DNA of 64,000 nucleotides from Homarus americanus. Taxonomy: Eukaryota; Arthropoda; Malacostraca; Decapoda; Nephropidae. The DNA is taken from NCBI RefSeq assembly GCF_018991925.1, contig NW_024725520.1, positions 479,001-543,000 on the forward strand, in the 5' to 3' direction. Below, piece after piece: positions 1 through 12,772 of the stretch (the first letter of the stretch is position 1; every line of letters starts with the position of its first letter). A model generated the notes under the pieces. The model was given only the letters and a program-made list of their open reading frames with translations. It ran no database searches and was not told the origin of the DNA. Position numbers and translations under genes: made by a program.

Positions 1-472
1 TAGAATACTGTATTTTAACTTACTTTGAGGTGTGTATGCCGTATTCCCAGCAGCTTTGTTTACATTTCAAACAGCTGATTGTAGTTGATGATGACATGCC
101 ATATTCTTTACAGAGTGCATTGGTTCTAATGCCCTCTTCGTGTTTCATAATAATTTCTGCACTGTATATTATCACTATGTTAACTAAATTTCAGAATGAC
201 CAATAATTTTATTATAAAAAATGCAGAAATATTCAAGAGACCAGATTTCTTAATGGTTACTCCACTGGAAATGAATGTAAACATAGAACTGATTACTGTA
301 TTGGTGGACTGGCCGATCAGCCGATCAGCTGATGCGCACAACAAAACGTGTTTCTCGTAAGGCTTTCTTTAATTTAAGTTTTGTTCGTTAATCGATCTGA
401 AAATCCTAATGGGAGCTAATTCGTTAACCGAAATTTCGTTAATTGGACCGTTTGTTAATCGAGGGACTACTG
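1..472. mobile_element. Tigger-type mini-transposon A, right part (left end outside window)
   Basis: Shares the internal cttactttgaggtgtgtatg run with the complete copy at 11936-12772 and has the same right end: repeated gttaaccgaa motifs, then a terminal cgagggactactg followed by TA. It sits inside another mini-element (see 473-850). Confidence 0.75.
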
Positions 473-850
473 TATATACAGTATGTAGTTACTAAATGTA
501 AAAAAGTAACACTTGCCAGCACTGTAGGTGAGGAATGAAGTATCATAGTAGGAGACACAGATACTGTACTATACATGGTAGGTGACACAGGTAGGGTAGG
601 TGACAGAGGCATGGTAGGTGACACAGAGGCATGGTATGTGACACAGAGGCATGGTAGGTGACACAGAGGCATGGTAGGTGACACAGGCATGGTAGGTGAT
701 GCAGGTGGCCAGTTATGCCGAGATTTTGCCAGATGATTTTATACATCACGGCTTTGCCCAAGTTATACTAATACATTCCAAGACCATATCCATGCCGAGT
801 TATATGAAATTCCGAGTTATCAAATGCCGTGTCATCAAGGGTTTACTGTA
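473..850. mobile_element. Tigger-type mini-transposon B, right part, expanded by a minisatellite
   Basis: Matches 27315-27544 from the tatacagtatg run through ctaaatgtaaaaaagtaaca to the right end atcaagggtttactg|TA. Its left part is missing because element A is inserted at a TA. Bases 542-712 are an expansion of a 20-bp unit that is single-copy in the other copy. Confidence 0.75.
542..712. repeat. 20-bp minisatellite inside mini-transposon B
   Basis: About eight variants of gacacagaggcatggtaggt, some shortened. The seed is the gcatggtaggtgatgcagg run seen once at 27420-27440. Confidence 0.85.
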
Positions 851-859
851 ACTGCTGGT

Positions 860-2350
860 GGAGGGTCAGTATTTTTGCAAGGTTTGACATGCTTATTGTA
901 GGGCTGAATTCAACATATTCCTCATCTTCCTCTTCTAATCCAGGATCATTTGGTGACTCCTCTATTAACTGAAGAACATCGCTGTCAGGTAATTCTTGTT
1001 CAGTAGCTTCCACAAGGTTAATGATGTCAGCAGATTCTAGGTCTTCAAAACCCTCTTGCTTTATTCAGGACCCAAGTCAAATGACCCTGTTCAAACGCAA
1101 CAAAGTCAGGTTCTGTGTCAGGCAACAGCTTGCGCCAACCATTCAAGAGACATGTTTCACCGACTGCAGTCCAGGCCTTGCCAATAAACCGAACACCATG
1201 TAGAATGTTGAACTTATTCTTCCAGTACTATTGAACCGTGAGCTCCTCGTCCTCATCCATTGCCTTATGGATGGCCTCAAAGGTAAGGTCCAGATAGAGC
1301 AGCTTGAATGTAGACATAACGTCTTGACTCATAGGCTGCGGCAGTAATGTAGTTTGTGGAGATAGATAAATAACTTTTATTTCACTTTGAAGATTATTGA
1401 GGTTTGTAGGGTGGCCGGTGCAGTTATCTAACAGAAGAATAACTGAAGGCGATGTTTTTCTCGGCACAATAGTTCCTCATTTCTGTGCGGAAGTGAGTCA
1501 TAAACCATTCCTCAAAAATAGGTTTGGTCATCCAGCCCTTCTTATTAGTACGCCAGTGCACAGGTAGGGTTAACATGCTTATGTTCTTGAAGGGACGAGG
1601 TCGAGCCGAGCGGTGTATTAGCAGGGGCTTACACTTGTAATCACGTGCAGCGTTGGTGCAGAAAAGAAGAGACACGTGATCCTTTGCAGCTTCGAAGCCT
1701 GGCATCCTTGCCTCTTCTTTGGCAAGGTAAGTCCTGTCAGGCATACGCTTCCAAAACAAAGCTCGATCAGCATTAAACACTTGGCAAGGTAAATATCCAC
1801 CTTCCTGTATCACCTGACGAAACTCCTGTGGGTACCGACAAGCAGCTTCGGCAGTTGCAGTTTCATTAGACACCACCTTGTTTGTTACAGCGTATCTTGC
1901 TAAAACTTTCTTCAGCCAGCCCCTGCTTGTTTGAAAAATATGCTTATCCTTGTCGGGAACATCGGAACATTCAACCAAACTATTGTAAATGTGTCTTGCC
2001 TTGCTCTACAGCTTTTTTGTCATCACAGGAAGCTTCTTCTTGTAGCAATCATCCATCCACAAAAATAACCCCTTCTCCATTGATTGCAGAAATTAGTCCT
2101 TTTGAACCTTGACGATACGACTCACAGATCTTGAGGATGCTTCACTAAATGCTTTCATCACATCAGCGCAAACCTTATACACAGACCGTATGGCCGACTC
2201 ATTGGCACCATATTCCCAACCCACTGCAGCGAACGTAACGCCATAACTTACTTTTTTTTATTACCTATCTTTTCCTGCAGAGAATACACACGTCTTCATT
2301 ACTTAGCTGGATCAGGGACATTAACACTCTTCTTGTTCACAGGTGCCATG
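860..2350 (-). pseudogene. Tigger/pogo (DDE_1) transposase, dead
   Basis: On the minus strand from the ATG at 2350 (MAPVNKKSVNVPDPAK, then stop) through a helix-turn-helix region (YGANESAIRSVYK near 2220-2160), the catalytic-core segment 1978-1424 (VFNADRALFWKRMPDRTYLA) and 1467-1228 (ILLLDNCTGHP, the second Asp motif) to an acidic tail (LEEEDEEYVEFSP) near 930. At least three frameshifts or stops. The first catalytic motif reads ADR where the family has ADE. Its C-terminal side abuts mini-transposon B. Expected role before decay: cut-and-paste transposition at TA. Confidence 0.85.
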
Positions 2351-2624
2351 GTGAAGGGTAAGTAAAAGTTTAAAAAATTGCACCAAAAACAAACAAGGAG
2401 CAGGAAACCATCTTCAAACACCAACCAAAACAAGCAGGGAAACAATTGCTATCGCTGGAAGCTGGCGCCACGAGCCATGCTCCCATCTCTTGGCAGTTAC
2501 TGTTACTGCTGTTGCTCTCGCGGACCCGCCGCTGTCCAGTGACCCCGTGATAATTCCACAATAACCCAGATCGATCAGTGGTAAGCGAACACATGGTAGC
2601 AATTGAGGATACCGTGATAAGCCA

Positions 2625-2664
2625 GATTAGGGAATATCGGGTCCCGTGAATATCGAGGATACAT
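2625..2664. mobile_element. Probable 5' terminal repeat of the Tigger element at 860-2350
   Basis: gggaatatcgggtcccgtga and atatcgaggata lie upstream of the transposase and resemble the direct-motif-rich ends of Tigger elements. The partner end was not found on the other side. Confidence 0.4.
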
Positions 2665-2671
2665 GTACAAA

Positions 2672-2765
2672 CAATACCTCACTAGTCAGGAATCAAACCC
2701 TGGACATATATTCTGTGATTGGCTCACGCTGACGTGAGTTGCTTCTGCCCCACAGCAAACCAGAT
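2672..2765 (-). repeat. Possible tRNA-derived SINE fragment
   Basis: On the minus strand GGGTTTGATTCC resembles a Pol III B box and ctgtggggcagaagc upstream could be a degraded A box. Weak. Confidence 0.3.
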
Positions 2766-3563
2766 AATAGAAAATCAAACAAATATGATTTTACTTCATA
2801 ATGAGAGGACATGATATTATTCCACTCTGTAAATTGTCTGCAGTGATTCGACTACCTGAGTAGAAATTGGGTGGTGGAGGGAGGAAGGTTGGGGGAATGG
2901 GTGGGTAGTCAAGGGTTCCTCCTGCACCTTCGTCCAGGGTTGCCGTCGCGTCTAGTGCTTGATATAGAACTTTAATATTTAACAGCTTTGCATAACAAAC
3001 TGCACATTTGATAATAAAAATAATAATAATTTTTTATCCATTTAACCTAACTGTTTGACACGATTAAACTATGTGGTTTGCTGATTCTATATCGGACTGC
3101 TGCCCAGAGCTATTTTTGTTTTTAACAGTTTGTATTACAATAAATAAGTGTTGCTCACTTCCTGATTGTTTTGATTGCTAATTAATCCCTTCAGTACAAC
3201 GTCGTCTTATCTATTTTATTCTGGCTACCGCCAGACGATTTTATTTAGCTGGGGAAGTTCCATCTCATAGTAAGGGGTTAAACAAAACTTTGTTGCTTCT
3301 ACAAGATATAGATTCAAACATATCAATAATTTGCTCATAAATGCCCGCTTTTGCAAAGGAACACCAAAAATTAGAATATGAATTCATCCCCCTTTCATTC
3401 TAGTGTAAATTTAGTATATTTTCGTCTGGCTAGTGTTAGACAATTACACTCAGTCGAGGAAACCCCGCCAATATTGTCAAAACGTTAATCTGCAATGTAA
3501 TATCTCTCCCATCTGATATACTGTACACCTTCTGTCTTAACCCCTCAGTATCCCCCCCCTCCT

Positions 3564-3568
<5 letters not shown>

Positions 3569-3606
<38 letters not shown>
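3569..3606. repeat. (AC)n microsatellite
   Basis: Uninterrupted AC dinucleotides preceded by a C/T-rich tract. Confidence 0.97.
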
Positions 3607-3613
<7 letters not shown>

Positions 3614-3764
3614 CACCTATCCCGACACACCCCACCCTTCTCCCTCCAGCTCACTCACTCACTAGTGAATGCTCCGAATTCTCACTTCAAAGTTTAGGGT
3701 TCATACCTCAGGGAGAGAGAGGATTGGCAATGCTAAGTGGTAAAGTCAGGAGTGGAGCCAACTG

Positions 3765-3797
3765 TACCTACTGTTGTAACATTAAATACCTTAGGTA
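3765..3797. repeat. 31-bp minisatellite, isolated first unit
   Basis: One unit starting tacctactgttgtaacatta, the same as the units at 4258-4373, separated from them by an inserted element with TA duplication. Confidence 0.85.
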
Positions 3798-4257
3798 CAG
3801 TCAGCCACAGGAATAAGTATACACACTGTAGCTGTAAGGTCCGAAAATGGTCTGGTAACATTGAAACTGCGCATCCAGCCGCATGATGAAACTCAGCTCC
3901 CCCCCACCTGTTATCTCTAACTATTTTATGTTTCCCCTTCTTTATTCTTCTATTTACTCCTCTTCCTTCCTTTACTAATCCAAACATCAGTAAAATAAAA
4001 AGTAGGGAGCTGTACAATAACTGCAATCCCATTCGGCAACAAGTTTACTACCATTGGATACAATACAGTATATTACTTGTAATATAACCACAAGACACTA
4101 GTAAAACATTCACAACAAATGTATGTATAACATATATGTAGGAATAAAACATAAATTACAGGTAATTTTGTCTGATCTGTTCAGGATAGTGTTACCAGAT
4201 ATTTTGTCTCGAACACGAACCATAGGTGTACTGTATACTTATTCTTGTGGCCGATTG
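3798..4257. mobile_element. Tc1/mariner-type mini-transposon C (460 bp)
   Basis: Left end CAGTCAGCCACAGGAATAAG; right end mirrors it (cttattcttgtggccgattg), flanked by TA on both sides. No transposase. It splits the 31-bp minisatellite. Confidence 0.8.
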
Positions 4258-4373
4258 TACCTACTGTTGTAACATTAGACACCTTAGGTACCTACTGTTG
4301 TAACATTTAACACCTTAGGTACCTACTGTTGTAACATTAGACACCTTAGGTACCTACTGTTGTAACATTAAAC
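4258..4373. repeat. 31-bp minisatellite, main part
   Basis: About 3.7 units of a 31-bp repeat (tacctactgttgtaacatta plus gacaccttagg), nearly identical. Confidence 0.9.
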
Positions 4374-4847
4374 AGATATTTTATGTAACCTTTGCTAAAT
4401 ATTGGGAGAATTTCTTAGACAGCGTATTTGAATGAATCACCAGAATAATAATAAGTACAGTATACATAAACATGTATGTAAAAAAGAGATCAATTGTTTC
4501 CATTGCATTAAAACATTGATTTTAACATAACCCCATTTGTCTTTCTTTATTTGTGCAATATAATAGTACCTGTAAGTTACACAATATTAATGCATCACAT
4601 TGAAGAGTTAATAAAAATGCACTGACACAAATACCAATTTATGTTATCTATTTGTTGCTTTTTTTTCTTCTTTTTTGCTATGTAAAGTAGGTAATGATAG
4701 GCTTTCCATTCAACACAATTACTGGATATCATGTTAGATTTTGTTGCATATACACTGTACACAGTATATTGTTCATGTTCACTTGATGTTGTAGTCTTAG
4801 TTACAGCTGTCATATGAAACACATGAACCATCATGCTGCATGTAGGG

Positions 4848-5345
4848 TCTTCAACAATAATGGTGTGTTCATGGTTGTATAGACACAGTCTCCAACAAAT
4901 GGTGTGTTCATGGTTGTATAGACACAGTCTCCAACAATAATGGTGTGTTCATGGTTGATAGACACAGTCTCCAACAATAATGGTGTGTTCATGGTTGATA
5001 GACACAGTCTTCAACAATAATGGTATGTTCATGGTTGATAGACACAGTCTCCAACAATAATGGTGTGTTCATGGTTGTATAGACACAGTCTTCAACAATA
5101 ATGGTGTGTTCATGGTTGATAGACACAGTCTTCAACAATAATGGTGTGTTCATGGTTGATAGACACAGTCTCCAACAATAATGGTGTGTTCATGGTTGTA
5201 TAGACACAGTCTCCAACAATAATGGTGTGTTCATGGTTGATAGACACAGTCTTCAACAATAATGGTGTGTTCATGGTTGATAGACACAGTCTCCAACAAT
5301 AATGGTGTGTTCATGGTTGTATAGACACAGTCTTCAACAATAATG
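4848..5345. repeat. 40-41-bp minisatellite, about 12 copies
   Basis: Unit caacaataatggtgtgttca plus tggttgatagacacagtctc. Two kinds of variation (gata/gtatag and tcc/ttc) alternate, suggesting growth by block duplication. Confidence 0.95.
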
Positions 5346-6897
5346 CCGTGTTCTTGGTTATATAACACTACCAGTCATGCCTCACTTGAAATGTCTAAAT
5401 TACTACTTATTTGTCCGAGAAGATAAATTTTAGTCATACACTTACAGTCTACATATCAAGATGACAGCATCTGCTGGTGAGTAAAGTAGTGTACTGTATA
5501 CAGTACAGTAGTAATTTTTTTTTATTTACTATACTATACTGTACTGTACCTGTACAGTAGTGTTTGCATAAATTAATGCAGCTCTGTGGCTGGTCGCCTG
5601 CAGTTAAGCCTCATGGCTAGTATTCAAGCTAGGAGAAACTGCTTATCCCTAGCAACAGTGCTCCATACCAGATGCATAGTTTAGACTTGGACACATTCAC
5701 CAATGTCCGAAAAAAAATTTAAATGTGCGATTTTTTCTGGGAAAGAGGATTCATCTCAATACCCGGAAATCTCTTGAACACGCAAACGTTCTGCACCATT
5801 TGTTCCGGCTATCGGGGATATTACTTTTTAGGCAGACCCTGATTTAGTATATTTTTCCCATGCTTTAATATAGTAATAATGAAAATATGCTAAAATACTG
5901 CATTTTTTTTACTACAAGTATGCTTACTTATTCCATTAACGTTTATCATTACAGTACTACTCTCAAACATTTGCAGTGTGATAAAGTCTACAAATAAGCT
6001 TGCAATGTGTTATCATTCTCATACAATCACCTTATAACTTACTCCTCAAACTCATGTGAAGACAAGCTGACTCTTCATTCAGCCAGTTGCCTGAGTGTTC
6101 AACATCTCCTCATTTACTCTCGTGTAATAGTAGTAGTGTAGAAAATTAAATACAAGAAAACTATTCGTTATTCTTAAATTTCATTTGCTAATTAATCCTT
6201 TTGTGCCGATTGTCACATTCCAAATTTTTTGGGGGCTACTGCCAGATGATTTTTATTCAGTTTAGGAAAACCTTCATGAACCAAAGAATTAAGGCACTGC
6301 TTTTTAAACATTCAAAGCCAGCCCATGATGAAATCACAGTGCTGTTGAAAATTCAACTCCTCATAAACTGCCCTTTGTCCATTTTTCACACCAGTGCCTT
6401 TTTTTTTTCTTTTACGGTAACACTGTTAAACTCAGTTCTGTCACTTTTGTGTTTGAGGAAATCATGATCGCAAAATAAAGTTAATATTAAGCAAGGTACA
6501 GAGTAGACCCGACCTGATGTTTCAACCAACATTATCATAGCTCAAGTGTCTAAATGCAGCATTTTTGTCTCATAAGAAAAACAGCGGAAATTTAGAATAC
6601 CCTGTACACAATAATTCATCAGGGTCAAGCATTGGATTTTTATTCATAGTGAACATATATCCAAATAAATAATGGAGTCAGTGCATTACTATGTTGGCTT
6701 GGCATTTCATACTTTCTCTTCACATGTTTTGTAGCATTTTAAGATGTTTGGGGTAAGGTTTTTTCAAAGGAATAATATATCTCAGATTTTATAATGGAAG
6801 TCTGGAGAAATGTTCTTTGATTACAGAAAGGTATTTTTGTAATTTTTTCATTAACAGAACCCTTTCACAAATCAGGGAGTACCTGTAGATACAAATA
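5346..6897. other. No gene seen; decayed repeat sequence
   Basis: Short open frames only, with poor codon signal. The stretch near 5695-5830 (mixed ccgaaaa and cgcaaacg motifs) looks like an old Tigger-type end. The hydrophobic 88-codon frame at 6201-6467 has no recognised motif. Confidence 0.5.
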
Positions 6898-8509
6898 CAG
6901 TTGCCTCCACATGAACGTACCACAGCCTGGGAGAGTGTAAGGGCTCAAGAATGAGATGTGGTAATGCAGTGCCATAGTCAGGGCTGAATGAATGGGCAAG
7001 GACAGTGAAATTACTCGTTTTGTGTGGCCACACATCACTGCTGAAGAGCACTTATCACATGGATGATTTATTTGTTTATGTAATTATTGTTTATATATTA
7101 CTGCAGATATTAATGAAATGTAACATTTACTATTTTCATTGTGTTATGATAATAAGGTCAAAGTGTTTGTCTGTGTTGGTTGATAATTAGTGGTCAGACA
7201 TCCAGTGTTTCCATAATATGCTTGGTAGTCTACTTTACCTTAAAGTACTTTTGACACATTGAAATATATAAACAACAAAGATGACAGTATATCAATAATT
7301 GATCTACAGTATAGCACTATGTCTGCAACAGCACACACTGCACCCCAACACTCTCAAGTCTGTGGTAGAGACATAAATCACCCAATATTAATGATGTGTA
7401 CATCTCATTGTGAACTAAGGGAGATGTGTTGAACAATATAACAACCAAGATACTGCGATATATCTGATGTAATGATACAAAATTATAAAATCTTAATTTG
7501 ATGGCTTGTATGAGATGGATGTAATTATAGTGGTAAGTGAACGTGTTTTCTCCTTTGTTCAACTATAGGCTAATTTACACCCAAATTAACCTACAGTAAG
7601 CGTCACCCAAGCTATTACTTATACACCATCTTTCATTTCATACCAACTTTGTGGAAAATGTCAGTAGAATTATAGGTCCAGGAACATGAAATTATAATTT
7701 ATGGTCTGTTTGGTGTTGCCCTGTAAGTCCAGGGCTGTATCCAGTTTTAATGATGACAATATTTAGGTTTGGCTTACACAGATTAGGTGGAGTGATCAGG
7801 AATTATCAGTGTTCAGATTGTTGCATTAGCTCTGGGAACCTAAATCAGATTATATAAAAATGTTTCCTAACCCACTGTAAGTGGATTACTTATTTGATGG
7901 GACTCTAATGGCATGGTAAATACAAACTACAAAACCTCGGTTCATGGACATTGTAGGAGGATTATAGTAATAATTAATTTTAATTTTATCTAACATTTAT
8001 TGATACAGACTACTGGATATAAGTTTGAGAACCATAATTAAATATTTTTCTATGTTCATCAAACTTATATTCCTATTCCATTGTGACTGCCGTATATTGT
8101 ATCATGTATCATACCGCTGCCACTAGCCTCCTTCCTCGGCATTAAGTAAATTAATAAAGTGCCGGATGTTTGCTTACAAATACAATTTTCACAAACAAAT
8201 ATATCATGACAACACTTGTTGTCTAACCACAAGTTGGTAACAGACAGCAGAACACTTACATCTATTATCATATTTCATCCTATATAAAAATGATTTTAGA
8301 ATATCTTTCACACTATTTCAATACATTTCATCAACATCTATGATAAGATACAAACATTAAATGTGATAAACGGACACTGTAATATGTGCTATGCAACAAA
8401 CAGGGTAATCCACTGTGTCCTGCCCATGACTACAGCACTATGTTGCCACATCTCTTACCTCTGCCTTCACACATTCCCAGGCTGTGGTACATTCATGTGG
8501 AGGCAACTG
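6898..8509. mobile_element. TA-flanked DNA element D with ~90-bp inverted ends (1612 bp)
   Basis: Left end CAGTTGCCTCCACATGAA...ccacagcctggga; right end is its mirror (tcccaggctgtggtac...ggcaactg). TA on both sides (6896-97, 8510-11). Arms stay alignable for about 90 bases with mismatches. No transposase seen inside, so probably non-autonomous. Confidence 0.75.
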
Positions 8510-8625
8510 TACATAACTGCTTGGTGTAATACATAATTACAAAGTGAAAATTAATAAACGTATATGATCACAACTTAAAGGTTATATATTCAATAGGGTT
8601 TAGTGGATGTGCAAAAGTTGTGCAG

Positions 8626-8880
8626 ATACATAACAGCTGTACATGTACACTAGTACATATGCACTGGTACACAACAGTTGTGCATGTGCACTGGTAAACA
8701 ACAGCTATACATGTGTAATGGTACAGTGGTTCACAGCAGTTGTACATGTGTAATGGTACACAACAGTTGTACATGTGCAATGGTACACAACAGTTGTACA
8801 TGTGTAATGGTACACAACAGTTGTACATGTGCACTGGTACACAGCAGTTGTACATGTGCACTGGTACACAACAGCAACAC
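8626..8880. repeat. 27-bp minisatellite
   Basis: About nine units of ggtacacaacagttgtacat plus gtgcact. The unit is partly self-complementary (acaacagttgt) and, being a multiple of three, leaves frames open on both strands. Confidence 0.93.
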
Positions 8881-11182
8881 TGTACCCTAAAAATTCAGAT
8901 AATTTAATTTTGGTTTTCTACTTAATTTGTATGTTTGTTTGTTTTTTTTTGTTTTTTTTTTTGTTTTGTTTTTTTTAATTATTAAACAATTTGAATTTGG
9001 AATGAGTCTGAAATAACCAAGCGGTTTTGTAAAGTCGCACAGCTACGGGCTTGAAATTTCAGTCTCATTGATTCAATTGTGCTCTCGCAGCTCCCTAAGC
9101 AGGCTTGGGTCAGGTGTCATCCCACATGGATGATCGTCTTTTCTGTGCGGTATTTTGCCATTCAAACTTGGATGATTAATTATGGGAATATATAATGAAA
9201 TAGATTAAGATGAATGAATTATAGGAATAAAATGTGAATTATAGTAAGATACAAGACAATGTGCGTGTAGCTGGGGAGAGGAGGTGGCAGAGGAGGGAGG
9301 GAGGGAGTGCCGGTTAGACTGAGAGGACAACTCACCTCCCGCACTTGTCAGCACCCAATCCCTTTATAATGACAGTATGCAAGTTCTCCATAATTTCCAT
9401 ACTATTTAGGTTCATTTGGTGCCAGATTAATGAAACATTACCGAAAATTAATTATTTTCCCCCAACAAATCTCACACTCAATCCCAGATGAGCTGACCTT
9501 AGGCACTGTAGTATATTCCCAGTCACTTGTTTACAGACCAGTGAAAGCTGATCATTTGCACTCTCCCTAACAATGTTGTCAGCACTCACCATCTCTCTAG
9601 CACCATTGTTGTCACTGCTCAAGAGGGTTGGTGCTTACCACAGGATCTGTCTTGAGCACTTACCGGTAGTAAATAATATTGTAGCATATTTATCAGAACT
9701 TAATAAATGTTACTGTAGTTTACAATGCTTCTCCATATGCCCTGGTTTATTCACTTATCAATTATCTCAAATTGAACCATCATGTATTAATTAATATTAA
9801 ATTTGAAATTATAAATTTAAATATTATAAGACTGGTTTAGAAGTGCTGTTCATGTGTGTGCTGTGTAAGTACCTCGTCACCTCACCTCACAGTGTTACAT
9901 TTATTTTTTACTGTGTTAATTACCTAATTATTACTGTATAGTATATACATTAAAATATTATATTTGGACAGTACAGTAAGTATTAATATCTTATTTTTGG
10001 GGGGTACCCAAAGCAAGGCCATGTGCAAAAATTTAACAGAAATCGAGCAAATACTCAAACACAAAAATTCGGAATCAACCTATAATTTCAAAATTTTCCT
10101 ATATCGGTTCATTCGGATTTTTCAGTAATTCGAGTGACCCCTGAGCCCCCCTTTGTGGGATTAATGAGGGTATAGTATATAAAGGTACAGATACACGACA
10201 GTTGTAAGACTTCAGAGTTGTTCATAAAACTGACCTTCGTAGTTTAGTAAGGACAGTTTGATAAATGTTTTTACATTCAGATTTGTCATTTGGGGCTGCC
10301 ACATACCTCATCATTGATGTAAAACACCTGTAATAGACCTAAATTTTGTGATCAGATTTGTACCACTGTAATAGTTTTTATTTTCTCTCAGCTTTAAATT
10401 TAGGTTTCCATAACATTTCCACCAAATTTCAATCTTAAGTCATGAAATCTTAGCATGGCATAATGTATAAGAAAGTATATACTGTATATGAAGAAGTTAT
10501 TTAACTTTATAGAATTTTTTGTGAGGTGGTGAACAAGACATGAAGCTTATTGCTTTCATCATTGTGAATTTATTTTCTTTAATTTTGACCTGACTTGAAA
10601 ACCTTGATATGTATGTAATTGTGTTGCAGGACAAGATAATATTTGTATTTTATATTGAGTCAGCTTGGCTTTTGCCTCCAACATTTGTAAGAAACTTGTC
10701 TTTAATTTAATCAATTTGCTAACTCATTTTACTTTTTAAGATACATAAATACAATTTAAAAAAATAATAATTGTTTGCTAGCAGTGGTGGGCACAATTTC
10801 AAATACTTTATGGTCAACATAAATATTGCTATGCTAAGTGCTACAGGGTGATGTAAATCAGTTAATCTTTTTATAATAAAAAGATTATTAAAAGAACCTG
10901 AATAAATTTATTATTTATTTATTAATGTCATTATAACTGATTCCTTTAAATTTATTTGGTAAACTTTTTACTTTTATACATAATTTATTATACTGTACTG
11001 TAATTGATATGGATCCTTAAAAGAATGAGATTTGGTTCAGGAAGGTCTTATCTTTTGTAAGTTGTCTTCCTCCACCTCAAAAATTATTACCCACAACAGT
11101 GCTAGGGTTGCCAAAGGTTATCCCATGTCCAGGCAAGAGTACTGACTGGATGCCGAATGTCCAGTCACAGCCAAAATTCTTG
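8881..11182. other. No gene seen; low-complexity and old repeat sequence
   Basis: Poly-T tracts at 8938-8977. Fragments with paired gaaatcgagcaaa / cattcggatttttcag runs at 10030-10150 look like Tigger-type end motifs. The rest is AT-rich without coding signal. Confidence 0.5.
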
Positions 11183-11400
11183 AATTACTTTTTACTTTTA
11201 TCGTCTTTGCCGCCGATCAGCTCGTTAGCTACTTGGGCGGTCGGTAACGTCTCTGTTATGCACTATTGGCAAGTACTGTGCATGCACCGGCTCCTGATTG
11301 TATCTGAACATGTTCCATTGTTGGTCAAGTCTGGTCTTAAAAGAGCTCACAATTTGGTGCCATCACAACACTCTCTGGCAGGTTGTTCCAAGAGTAATTA
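11183..11400 (-). mobile_element. LINE family 1, 3' end fragment
   Basis: gccgccgatcagctcgttag and the following region match 17536-17760 and 15455-15527. These are the reverse complement of the 3' end of the LINE at 15536-16950 (FKTRLDQHWSG... and downstream), ending in an aaagtaaaa tail. Confidence 0.75.
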
Positions 11401-11648
11401 TGAATATTTTATAATTTTTAATTCAAATATAATACTTCCTTAACATTGGGATAATATGTGAAGAAGTGCTACCTGCCATGAAGATCATAACAGAAATTTC
11501 ATCTCAGCATCACCACAAGAGATGTCTAAAATAGTAACAAGCAAACTCCTTTGATTTGTGGGTAAAATTTTTCAAAAACTCAGGAGTCCCCAAACTTACT
11601 CTAGATTGTGCAATGTGTGTTGGCAATACCAGCCAGCAATGTGTACAG

Positions 11649-11825
<177 letters not shown>

Positions 11826-11935
11826 GTACAGTGCAGTAATAGGGAGTTGCTGTGTGGTGAGGAGCTTGATGAGAGGTCTTGTCTGCTTGAGAGCGCTCAG
11901 TAGAATCCTTTTCACAGCGAGGCTGTGAGCTTATA

Positions 11936-12772
11936 CAGTGACCCCTCGGTTAACGAACTCAATCCGTTCCAGAAGGTCGTTCGTTAACCGAAAAGTTCGT
12001 TAACCGAAACCATTGTTTCAATGGGTTTTTGGGTAATTGGTTCCAGCTCACCAAAAATTTCCTAAATTCAACAAAAATGATAGAAAAGTTCACTTACTTT
12101 GAGGTGTGTATGTAGAAGGCTCCTGGATGATGATGATGATGATGGGAATTACAATGGGGGTGGAGGAGAAGGAAGAAGAGAAGGCATTGGGGTGGAAGAG
12201 AAGTCACCCCATGGCACCATTTCACCCATAAAATTTTAGTTCTCTTGGTGTATTTCAAGATTATTTTCTTTAAATCAACACTGTACTGCATTATATATTG
12301 TCAATATGTAAAATATATTTCAAAATGACCAATAATTTGCTTGGAAACACAGAAAAAAGCATTTAGTTGAAGAGAGTCTCAAGCAAGATGTTACCTCCAG
12401 TGAAAACAGAGAGACTAACGCCTGTTTGCTGTGTTAAGAGGCTGGATGCTGCGCTTTAAACTAGTCACTTTACCTTCAATTATGTTCAATAATTGTTAAA
12501 ATGACTAAAAAATTGAATATTAAACTTTTAAAATTATTGAATAGTATAAACTTCTTGATATTTACTAAAATAGTTAGGAATTTAAGCCCTAGAACCGATT
12601 AATGTATTGGCGGACTGATACTAAAGCTGGTTGCCCGGCCAGTGCAAGCAAAAACATGTTGAGGTCGGTTCGTAAGAAATTCGTTAACCGAATTTTTGTT
12701 CGTTAACCGAATTGAAGATCCTTATGGAAGGCAGTTCGTTAACCGAGGCGTTCGTTAAACGAGGGGTCACTG
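11936..12772. mobile_element. Tigger-type mini-transposon A, complete (837 bp)
   Basis: TA|CAGTGACCCCTCGGTTAACG at the left and the mirrored ...cgttaaacgaggggtcactg|TA at the right. Each end contains repeated gttaaccgaa motifs. No coding capacity. Related to 1-472. Confidence 0.88.

Noticed and set aside
4848..5345. CRISPR-like regular repeats (also 8626-8880, 53470-54410, 62140-62450)
   Set aside because: No unique spacers, units are contiguous, and the genome is eukaryotic with introns.
8568..8890. Cys-rich repeat protein frames on both strands at 8568-8890
   Set aside because: Product of a 27-bp minisatellite whose unit is divisible by three.
12094..12291. Frame with a His run (SHHHHHHPG) inside mini-transposon A
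   Set aside because: The run comes from a (gat)n microsatellite inside a non-coding element.
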